This document shows positions 1 through 7,167 of a DNA stretch of 19,447 nt, piece after piece. The translations under genes and the position numbers were made by a program. Each line of letters opens with the position of its first letter. Within the stretch, counting starts at the first letter, position 1. The stretch covers positions 1-19,447 of the forward strand of contig NZ_LGDE01000473.1 of the NCBI RefSeq assembly GCF_001279725.1, written 5' to 3'. Under the pieces are notes generated by a model that was not told the DNA's origin, searched no databases, and saw nothing but the letters and a program-made list of their open reading frames with translations. Source of the stretch: Streptomyces sp. WM4235 (lineage in GTDB: Bacteria; Actinomycetota; Actinomycetes; Streptomycetales; Streptomycetaceae).

Positions 1-165
1 GCCCCGCACCACCGCGCGTCCCACACGACCGCGCACCCCGAGCCCCCTCATGGCATCCCCCCACGCAGCAAACGGCACCGCGCGACCCGCGAAGCCGCCC
101 GCACGACCACCGGACACAACCGTGACCGGCACCGGAAACCGACCCGACAACCTCAGGGATCGCCC
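1..165. other. Leader region before the NRPS operon, no assignable gene
   Basis: This stretch precedes the first NRPS start codon. The NRPS reading frame stays open to the left window edge but has no ATG, GTG or TTG there, and its third-position GC is visibly lower than in the gene, so I do not extend the gene. A different frame closes with TGA at 123-125 and could be the tail of an upstream gene, but its translation is not recognisable. I see no convincing promoter. Confidence 0.4.
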
Positions 166-3100
166 ATGCTTCCCCTCTCCTCCTCGCAGGAGATCGTCTG
201 GCTGCACGAACAGATGCAGCCCGGCAGTCGCGCCTACAACTTCACCGCCGCGCTGGACCTGTGGGGCCCGCTCGACGCCGAGGCGCTGCGGCTGGGGCTC
301 GCCGCCACCCTCGCACGCCACCCCGGTCTGCGCCTCGAACTCGTCGCCTCCACCGGGTCCGTACCGGGGCAGCGGGTCGCGCCACAGTGTCCGCCGAGGC
401 TGCGCACCATCGATCTCGGTACGGAGAAGGACCCCGAGGCGGCGTTCGCCGAACTCCTGCGCGCCGAGGCCGAGACGCCGCTCGACACCTTCGAGGCACC
501 GCTGATCCGCTGGACCCTCGTGCGGCTGGCCGAGCGCCACCACCGGCTGGTCCACGTCGAGCACCACCTGATCCACGACGGGCACTCCTTCGCGATCCTG
601 CTCGACGACGTCTTCCGCGTCTACCGCGCCCACGTCCTCGGCGAGACCCTGGAACTCCCGCCCGCCTCGTCGTACGCGGACCATGTCCTGGCCCGGGCCG
701 AAGCCGCGTACGCCCCCGAATCGCTGGACTTCTGGCGGGCCGAACTCGCCGACCAGCCCCACGACCTGCCGCTGCCCGGTCTCGCCCGCCCCGGTGCCCG
801 TCGCCGGCACAACGGCGGCCAGCTGCGCCAGACGATCGGCGCCGATCTCGCCGAACGCCTGCGCGGCCACACCCGTTCGCGTGGTCTCACCCCGTTCGCC
901 ACGCTGCTGGGGCTGTTCGCCGAACTCCTGCGCCGGCACAGCGGCCGCTCCCGGATGGTCATCGGCACCGCCGTCGGCAACCGCCCCCTCGGCTACGAGG
1001 ACGCCGTGGGCATGTTCGTCAACACCATCCCGCTGCCGCTCGCCCTGGACGGAGCCGTCTCCGCCCAGGAGACCATGTACGACGTCACCGACACCCTCAT
1101 CCGGGCCCTGCCGCACCAGGACGTGCCGGTCCAGGAGCTGACCCGGGCGCTCGGCATGCACACCTCCGGCGCCGACAACCCGCTGTTCTCCGTCATGTTC
1201 AGCGCCCACGACGCACCGCTGCCCGAGATCGAGGTACCCGGTCTCGACATCACCCTCTTCGAGGGGTTCAACACCGGCACCACCCGCTTCGACCTCGACG
1301 TGGTGCTGCTCCCCGACGACCGGCGCGGCGTCACCCCGCGCCACGGCGCGCCCGGCATGACCCTGGTCTGGGACTACGACGCGGACCTCCTAGGCGAGGA
1401 CGTCGCCCGGCTGCTCTCCGGCCGCTTCCTGGACCTGCTGCGCGCCTATCTCGACAGCCCCGGGATCCCGCTCGCCGACCTGGCACCGACCGCCGTGGAA
1501 CCGGCCGCCGAGCCCGTGCCCGTGCCGACCGACCGTGATCCGCTGGACCCCGTGGCCGCGCACCACCCGTCGCTGCCCGCCCTGCTGTGCGGCGCGCGCC
1601 GGCTCACCTACGGCGAACTCGACGACCGCGTCGGCTCCCTCGCCCAGCGGCTCCGCGCCGCCGGTGTGACGCCCGGCCGGCCGGTGGCCGCGGTCCTGCC
1701 CAGGGGGACCGACTCGGTCGTCGCCCTCCTCGCGTGCCTGCGGACCGGCGCCGTCTACTGCCCGCTGTCCCCCTCCGACCCGCCGGCCCGCCTCGCACTG
1801 CTGCTGGAGCGCCTCGCCCCGGCCCTGGTCCTCACCGGCGACGGCGCCCCGGCCCTGCCGGAAGCACTGCCGATCGCCCGGATCGACGCCCCGGACCTGC
1901 CTCCCGCGCGCGAGGCCGCCGTTCTTCCCCACACCGCGTACGTCATCCACACCTCGGGTTCCACCGGCACGCCGAAGCCCGTCGCCGTCGGCCACGCGGC
2001 GCTGACGCACCACATGACGGCGGCAGCCGACCGGTTCGGCCTCGTCACCTCGGACCGGGTCCTGATGTTCGCGCAGCCGTCCTTCGACGTCGCCCTGGAG
2101 GAGGTGCTGCCGACCCTGCACGCCGGGGCGTGCCTGGTCCTGCCCGAGCACGAGGTGCCCACGGGCGCGGAGCTCGCCGAACTGCTCGCGTCCGCCCGGG
2201 TCACCGTCGCCAACCTGCCCACCAGCTACTTCCTCGCCACCCGCGAGGACCTGCGTCCCGCGCTGCGCGACGAGAGCTGGACGCCCAGGCTCCTGGTCCT
2301 CGGCGGCGAACGCCTTCCCGCGGAGGCCTTGCGCGGCGTCCTCGCCGACACCGACGCCACCGTGCTCAACGTGTACGGCGTCACGGAGGCGGCCATCAGC
2401 TCGACCGTCCACGAGGTCTCCCGCGACGCCCTCGCCGAGGGTGCCGAGATCCCCCTGGGCACCGAACTCCCGGGCGAGCGGGTCCTCGTCCTGGACGCCC
2501 ACCACCGCCCGCTGCCGTCCGGCGCCGTCGGTGAACTCGCCGTCGCCGGACCCGGTCTCGCCGAGGGGTACCCGGGCAACGCCGAGGTGACGGCCGCCCG
2601 GTTCGTCACCGTCGACGCACTCGACGGGGAGCGCGTCTACCTCACCGGCGACCTCGGCTACCGCGGTCTCGACGGGCTGCTGTACTTCCTCGGGCGACGT
2701 GACAACCAGATCAAGCTGCGCGGTCACCGCATCGAGCTGGAGGAGATCGAGGCGGCGGCGTCCGCGGTGCTCGGCGGCCGGTCCTGCGCCGTCGTACTGG
2801 ACCGGGAGACCACGGGCGGCCCCAGGCTCGTCGGCTTCCTCGAAGACGGCGCCGACGGCGCGGACTTCGACGAGAAGGCCCTGCACGCCGAGCTGAGCCT
2901 GCGCCTGCCCGGCCCGCTCGTACCCGCCCGGTGGGCACGGCTGGAAACCATGCCGACCCTCGCCGGAGGCAAGCCCGACCGTACGGCGCTGTCCCGCCGG
3001 GCGGCGGCCCTCGACCCCGACGACACCGTGACGTCCGAGGCCGAGGCCGATTCCGAAACCCTTGCCGAACCCGGGTCCGCGGCCACCGCCGTGTCCGACG

Positions 3101-3336
3101 ATCCGATGACGGCGTTGCTCGCGGAAGGCTGGCGCGAGGTCCTCGGCCACAGCCGTTTCCACGCCCGCTCCCACTTCTTCCACAGCGGTGGCCACTCCCT
3201 GCTCGCCGCCGAACTGGCCGCCTGGCTGGAGCCCCGGTTGGGCACGCGCCCGCCGCTGAAGGTGCTCTTCCGCAATCCCGTGCTCGCCGACCAGGCCGAG
3301 GCCCTCGCCACCACCACCCTTTCCACGGAGTCGTGA
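166..3336 (+). CDS. Non-ribosomal peptide synthetase, C-A-T module
   Basis: This cytosolic megasynthase module activates an amino acid as its adenylate, loads it on its own carrier domain and condenses it with an upstream donor. The condensation domain spans about residues 1-440 with an intact HHLIHDG at 133-139, plus IGTAVGNRP and VGMFVNTIP motifs. The adenylation domain spans about 465-945: TSGSTGTPKP (A3), YLTGD (A7), GRRDNQIKLRGHRIE (A8) and catalytic Lys936 in GGKPDR (A10). The carrier domain has GGHSLLA with Ser1011 for phosphopantetheine. The specificity residues read DVENVGVISK. Glu at position 239 and Asn at 278 resemble the hydroxyornithine code DMENLGLINK (6 of 10 identical), so a basic or ornithine-derived substrate is inferred. 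The start is supported by AGGGA at 155-159. The stop overlaps the next ATG by one base. Function is sure; substrate is tentative. Confidence 0.95.
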   Translation: MLPLSSSQEIVWLHEQMQPGSRAYNFTAALDLWGPLDAEALRLGLAATLARHPGLRLELVASTGSVPGQRVAPQCPPRLRTIDLGTEKDPEAAFAELLRAEAETPLDTFEAPLIRWTLVRLAERHHRLVHVEHHLIHDGHSFAILLDDVFRVYRAHVLGETLELPPASSYADHVLARAEAAYAPESLDFWRAELADQPHDLPLPGLARPGARRRHNGGQLRQTIGADLAERLRGHTRSRGLTPFATLLGLFAELLRRHSGRSRMVIGTAVGNRPLGYEDAVGMFVNTIPLPLALDGAVSAQETMYDVTDTLIRALPHQDVPVQELTRALGMHTSGADNPLFSVMFSAHDAPLPEIEVPGLDITLFEGFNTGTTRFDLDVVLLPDDRRGVTPRHGAPGMTLVWDYDADLLGEDVARLLSGRFLDLLRAYLDSPGIPLADLAPTAVEPAAEPVPVPTDRDPLDPVAAHHPSLPALLCGARRLTYGELDDRVGSLAQRLRAAGVTPGRPVAAVLPRGTDSVVALLACLRTGAVYCPLSPSDPPARLALLLERLAPALVLTGDGAPALPEALPIARIDAPDLPPAREAAVLPHTAYVIHTSGSTGTPKPVAVGHAALTHHMTAAADRFGLVTSDRVLMFAQPSFDVALEEVLPTLHAGACLVLPEHEVPTGAELAELLASARVTVANLPTSYFLATREDLRPALRDESWTPRLLVLGGERLPAEALRGVLADTDATVLNVYGVTEAAISSTVHEVSRDALAEGAEIPLGTELPGERVLVLDAHHRPLPSGAVGELAVAGPGLAEGYPGNAEVTAARFVTVDALDGERVYLTGDLGYRGLDGLLYFLGRRDNQIKLRGHRIELEEIEAAASAVLGGRSCAVVLDRETTGGPRLVGFLEDGADGADFDEKALHAELSLRLPGPLVPARWARLETMPTLAGGKPDRTALSRRAAALDPDDTVTSEAEADSETLAEPGSAATAVSDDPMTALLAEGWREVLGHSRFHARSHFFHSGGHSLLAAELAAWLEPRLGTRPPLKVLFRNPVLADQAEALATTTLSTES

Positions 3337-5246
3337 TGACCCAGTCCCCGACCCTTCCCGTCGCCCCCGCCACGCCCGTCGAGACCGGCCTCGCCACCGC
3401 GCACGGCACCGGTACCGCGCCGAGCGTCGCCCACGGCCCCGCCGCCGAACCGACCGGTGTGCTCGCCCGCTTCGAGGACCAGGCCCGCCGGGACCCGCAG
3501 GCCCCGGCCGTGATCGACGGCACGCGGATCTGGACGTACCAGGACCTCGACGAGGCGGCCGTGCGGGTCGTCGCCGCCCTGGGCGACCGCGTACGGCCCG
3601 GTGACCTGGTCGGCGTCTGCCTCGACCGCTCCACCGCCCTGGTGGTCACCGCCGTCGCGCTCGCCCGGATCGGCGCCGTCTACCTGCCGCTCGGCCCCCG
3701 CCCCGGCGAACGCCGCACCCAGGCCGTCACCGAGGACCTCGACGTCGCCTGCCTCATCGGCGACCCCGCCGTCCTGCCCGAGGAACACCGGAGCGGGGAG
3801 CACGCCCCGCTGCCGCTGCCCACCGACGGCGTCAACGCCCCCGCCGCCGCGGTGGCCGCCTTCGCCGGCTCCGGCCGCGGCACCCGGCGCGCACCCGAAG
3901 GCGCCCTGTACGCCGTCCTCACCTCCGGTTCCACCGGCCGCCCCAAGGCGGTCGCCGTGGCCGAGACCTCGCTCTCCGTCGCCCTGGACTGGTACCGGGC
4001 CGAGACCGGTCTGGCACCGGGCGACCGGCAGTCCCTGCTCATCGGTGTCGCCTTCGACCCGCACCTGTTGGAACTGTGGGCCGGCCTCACTTCGGGCGCC
4101 GCCCTCGTCCCGGCCCCGGACGACACCCGCTGGGACTCGCACGTCCTCACCGACTGGTGGCGCGACACCGGCCTCACCCACGCCGTGGCGGCCACCCCCA
4201 CCATCGAACCGCTCCTGGACCGGCCGTGGCCGCAGGACCTGAGACTGCGTCACCTCGTCGTCGGCGGCGACCGCATGCGCCGCCGCCCCGGCACCGACGT
4301 CACCGCCACCGTCCACAACGCCTACGGCCCCGCGGAAGCCACCGTCGTCACCACCACCCACGCCATGCGCGGCACCGACCCGGAGGCCGGCGACCCGACC
4401 CCGCCGCCCATCGGCACCGCCCTGCCGGGCGTCACCCTCGTCGTCACCGACGACGAGGGCCGGCCCGTCGCCCGCGGGCAGGACGGTGAACTGCGCGTCG
4501 GCGGCCACTGCCTGGCGCTCTGCTACCTCGACCCCGAACTCACCGCCGAGCGGTTCGTCGAGGACCCCGCCGCCGGCCGCCTCTACCGCACCGGCGACCG
4601 GGTACGCATGAACGCCGACGGCAGCCTGGACTTCCTCGGCCGCCTCGACGACCAGGTGAAGATCAGCGGGGTGCGGATCGAACCGGCCGAGGTGGAAGCC
4701 GCCTTCGAGCAGGACCACCGGGTGCGCAGCGCCGTCGTCACCGTGCTGCGCGACGGCTCCGGCCACAGCCGCCTCGTCGCCCACGTACGGCCCGCCGACG
4801 GCGCCGAACCCGCGACCGCGGACCTCCTCGCCGCGGTCCGTGCCTGGCTCCCCGAGCAGGCCGTCCCCGCCGCCGTACGGATCGTCGACGGCTACCCGCT
4901 CGACGCCAACGGCAAGGTGGACCGGGCCGCCCTCGCAGCCCAGGCCGAGGCCCCGGCCCCCGTGCCGTCCCGGACCGCCGGCACGGACGACCTCGCCGAC
5001 GCCACCGCCACCGAGCGGCTCGTGCTGACGTCCGTGCGCGACCTCCTCGGCCGCCCCGCCACCGGCCTCGGCGACCACTTCACCGACGCCGGTGGCACCT
5101 CCGTCGTCGCCGCACGACTGCTCGCGATCGTCGAACGCGAGACCGGAGTACGCCCGCGCGCCCACGAGCTGCTCCTCAGCACCGACCTGCGGGCCTTCGC
5201 CGCCCTCCTCGACCAGCGCCGGACCCCGCGCCCGGAAGGAGCCTGA
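3336..5246 (+). CDS. NRPS A-T didomain protein (no condensation domain)
   Basis: This 636-aa protein is an adenylation plus carrier didomain that activates and tethers an amino acid but cannot itself form a peptide bond. A roughly 45-residue Pro/Ala-rich tail precedes the A domain. Visible motifs are LTSGSTGRPKAVAV (A3), AFDPHLLELW (A4), NAYGPAEAT (A5, with Ala where Thr is usual), YRTGD (A7), GRLDDQVKISGVRIEPAE (A8) and Lys527 in NGKVDR (A10). The carrier site is DAGGTSVVAA with Ser589, departing from the usual LGGHSL. The specificity residues read DPLVVGAVVK, which matches no code I know, and position 278 is uncertain because local spacing is unusual. The ATG overlaps the upstream TGA (TGATG) behind ACGGAG at 3325-3330, implying translational coupling. 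It probably starts the chain or supplies a residue in trans to a C domain on a neighbouring protein. Confidence 0.93.
   Translation: MTQSPTLPVAPATPVETGLATAHGTGTAPSVAHGPAAEPTGVLARFEDQARRDPQAPAVIDGTRIWTYQDLDEAAVRVVAALGDRVRPGDLVGVCLDRSTALVVTAVALARIGAVYLPLGPRPGERRTQAVTEDLDVACLIGDPAVLPEEHRSGEHAPLPLPTDGVNAPAAAVAAFAGSGRGTRRAPEGALYAVLTSGSTGRPKAVAVAETSLSVALDWYRAETGLAPGDRQSLLIGVAFDPHLLELWAGLTSGAALVPAPDDTRWDSHVLTDWWRDTGLTHAVAATPTIEPLLDRPWPQDLRLRHLVVGGDRMRRRPGTDVTATVHNAYGPAEATVVTTTHAMRGTDPEAGDPTPPPIGTALPGVTLVVTDDEGRPVARGQDGELRVGGHCLALCYLDPELTAERFVEDPAAGRLYRTGDRVRMNADGSLDFLGRLDDQVKISGVRIEPAEVEAAFEQDHRVRSAVVTVLRDGSGHSRLVAHVRPADGAEPATADLLAAVRAWLPEQAVPAAVRIVDGYPLDANGKVDRAALAAQAEAPAPVPSRTAGTDDLADATATERLVLTSVRDLLGRPATGLGDHFTDAGGTSVVAARLLAIVERETGVRPRAHELLLSTDLRAFAALLDQRRTPRPEGA
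5234..5241 (+). promoter_or_regulatory. Ribosome binding site of the second A-T gene
   Basis: GGAAGGAG lies six bases before the ATG at 5248. It overlaps the last codons of the preceding gene. It decides the start, because the reading frame is open well upstream of this point. Confidence 0.75.
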
Positions 5247-5247
5247 C

Positions 5248-7167
5248 ATGACACCCACCACCTTGAGGCCCGCCGACCCGGCGAACGGAACGCCCGTACC
5301 GCCGCCCGCCGACCCCGCGAACGGCACGCCCGTACCGCCGCCCGCCGTCCGCACCACCACGCCCGTACCGCCGTCGGCACGGGCGGCCACCCTGCCGGCG
5401 CTCGTCGCGCGGCACGCCGAACTCACCCCGAACGCCCTCGCCGTGGTGGACGGTGACAGCACCCTCACCTACGGCCGGCTCCTCCAGGCGGGCCACGCCC
5501 TCGCCGTCCGCCTGCGCGACCACGGGGTGGCGCGCGGCGATCGGGTGGCGCTGCTGACGACGCGCTCCTCCCGCACGGTCGTGGCCCAGCTCGGGCTGTG
5601 GCTCGCCGGAGCGGTCTGCGTACCGCTCGACCCCGCCCAGCCCAGGCCGCGTACCGAGGCGATGATCACCGACGCCGAGGTGACGCTCACCATCGGCGAC
5701 GCGAAACTGCTGGAGGCCGCCAGGCTCCCCGGCCCCGTCCTCGCCCTGCCCGAGGAGCCGCTCGCCGGCGGCCGGCCGCTCGACGAGTCCGAGCCGGACA
5801 GGGCGGCGTTCATCATGTTCACCTCCGGCTCCACCGGCCGCCCCAAGGGCGTCGCCGTGCCGCACGCCGCCATCGCCGAGCTGGTCACCGCACCCGACTA
5901 CGTCACCCTCACCGGCCGCGACCGCGTCCTGTTCCACTCGCCCATGACCTTCGACGCCTCGACGTTCGAGGTCTGGGTCGCCCTCGCCAACGGCGCCGCG
6001 GTCGTCGTCTGCACCGAGCAGCGCCCCACCCTGGAGGACCTGGCCCGGCACGTCGAGCGGCACGGCGTGACGGTGGCGTTCTTCACCACGGCCCTCTTCC
6101 ACCAGCTCGCCGCACGCCGCTCCCGCGTCTTCGCCCAGCTCCGCTCGGTCGTCGTGGGCGGCGAGGCGATGGCCGCCACACAGGCCCGTGAGGTGCTCAC
6201 CGCCTTCCCCTGGCTGGAACTCGTGAACGGCTACGGGCCGACCGAGACGACCACCTTCGCCACCGCCCACCGGGTCACCGAGCAGGACTTCGAGGCGCCG
6301 ATACCGATCGGCGCGCCCATCGCCGGGGCCACGGCGCACGTCCTGGACGCCGACGGCCGGCCGGTGGCCGACGGCGACCGGGGCGAACTGTGGATCGGCG
6401 GCAGCAGGCTCGCCCACGGGTACACGGGCCTGCCCGAACTCACCGCCGAACGGTTCGTCGAGCACCCCGCCGCCGGCCGGCTCTACCGCACGGGCGACAT
6501 CGTCTCCCTCCGGACCGACGGCATCCTCCTCTTCCACGGCCGCAACGACGACCAGGTGAAGGTCCGCGGCTTCCGCATCGAACCCGCCGAGGTCGAACAC
6601 GCCCTCCGCGAGCAGCCGGACGTGGACGACGCCGCGGTCACCGTCGACGGCGCCGGCACCCCCGAGGCGTCCCTCGTCGCGTTCGTCGTCGCCGCGCCCG
6701 GCCCCGTGCCGTCCGGCGGAACGCTGCGCGAGCGGCTCACCGCGGTCCTGCCCGCCCACCTGGTGCCCGACGCGGTCACCGTCCTGGAACGGCTTCCCCT
6801 CACCCCGGCCGGCAAGGTCGACCGACGCGCGCTCACCGCCCGGGCGCACGCGGCCGAGAGCGGGCCCGCCGAGGCGTCCGCGCAGCCGATGACCCCGTTG
6901 GAACAGGCCGTCGCCGACGTGTGGAGCCGGGAACTGGGCAGCGAGGTCACCCGCGCCGACGCCGAGTTCCTCGCCCTCGGCGGCCACTCCCTGCTCGCCC
7001 TCGCCGTCACCGACGACCTGCGCGAGGAACTCGGCGTGGAACTCTCCCTCGCCGACTTCTTCGCCGCCCCGACGGTCGCCGCGCAGGCCGCACTGGTCGA
7101 ACGCGCCCTCCTGGCCGCCCACGGCGACCTGCACCCCGAGACCCCGGAGCACAGCGATGTCCACTGA
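5248..7167 (+). CDS. NRPS A-T didomain protein, probably valine-activating
   Basis: This 639-aa adenylation-carrier didomain starts one base after the previous stop. Its N-terminus is a Pro-rich tail with a tandem repeat (residues about 8-42). Motifs are MFTSGSTGRPKGVAV (A3), TFDASTFEVW (A4), NGYGPTETTTF (A5), YRTGD (A7), GRNDDQVKVRGFRIEPAE (A8) and Lys523 in PAGKVDR (A10). The carrier domain is LGGHSLLALA with Ser581. The specificity residues read DAFFVGGTFK, differing from the valine code DAFWIGGTFK only at two conservative positions, so valine or another branched aliphatic residue is inferred. There is no condensation domain, so the loaded residue must be used by a C domain on another protein, either as chain starter or as acceptor in trans. 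The last 11 bases overlap the next gene. Family call is firm; substrate is fairly well supported. Confidence 0.94.
   Translation: MTPTTLRPADPANGTPVPPPADPANGTPVPPPAVRTTTPVPPSARAATLPALVARHAELTPNALAVVDGDSTLTYGRLLQAGHALAVRLRDHGVARGDRVALLTTRSSRTVVAQLGLWLAGAVCVPLDPAQPRPRTEAMITDAEVTLTIGDAKLLEAARLPGPVLALPEEPLAGGRPLDESEPDRAAFIMFTSGSTGRPKGVAVPHAAIAELVTAPDYVTLTGRDRVLFHSPMTFDASTFEVWVALANGAAVVVCTEQRPTLEDLARHVERHGVTVAFFTTALFHQLAARRSRVFAQLRSVVVGGEAMAATQAREVLTAFPWLELVNGYGPTETTTFATAHRVTEQDFEAPIPIGAPIAGATAHVLDADGRPVADGDRGELWIGGSRLAHGYTGLPELTAERFVEHPAAGRLYRTGDIVSLRTDGILLFHGRNDDQVKVRGFRIEPAEVEHALREQPDVDDAAVTVDGAGTPEASLVAFVVAAPGPVPSGGTLRERLTAVLPAHLVPDAVTVLERLPLTPAGKVDRRALTARAHAAESGPAEASAQPMTPLEQAVADVWSRELGSEVTRADAEFLALGGHSLLALAVTDDLREELGVELSLADFFAAPTVAAQAALVERALLAAHGDLHPETPEHSDVH
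5269..5373 (+). repeat. In-frame tandem repeat, three units (36+36+33 bp)
   Basis: Two near-identical 36-bp units (5269-5304, 5305-5340) and a third diverged 33-bp unit (5341-5373) encode PADPANGTPVPP twice and then PAVRTTTPVPP. All units end in the same CCCGTACCGCCG. The repeat lies in the flexible N-terminal tail of the A-T protein, outside any catalytic domain, and its length can vary without breaking the frame. Confidence 0.9.

Noticed and set aside
187..193. Possibility that the C domain of the first NRPS gene is inactive
   Set aside because: HHLIHDG is complete at residues 133-139 and the later C motifs are present, so there is no ground to call it inactive.
50..505. Plus-strand open frame starting before the first NRPS gene
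   Set aside because: It overlaps the C domain in another frame and is Pro/Arg/Ser-rich with no recognisable content.
5092..5247. Upstream extension of the second A-T gene into the preceding gene
   Set aside because: It would overlap the carrier domain of the previous gene by about 150 bases, while a good ribosome binding site sits just before the ATG at 5248.
2724..5468. Very long open frame on the minus strand opposite the first two NRPS genes
   Set aside because: Translation is low-complexity Gly/Ala/Val with no domain, while the plus strand has a full set of NRPS motifs. Long antisense frames are expected at this GC content.
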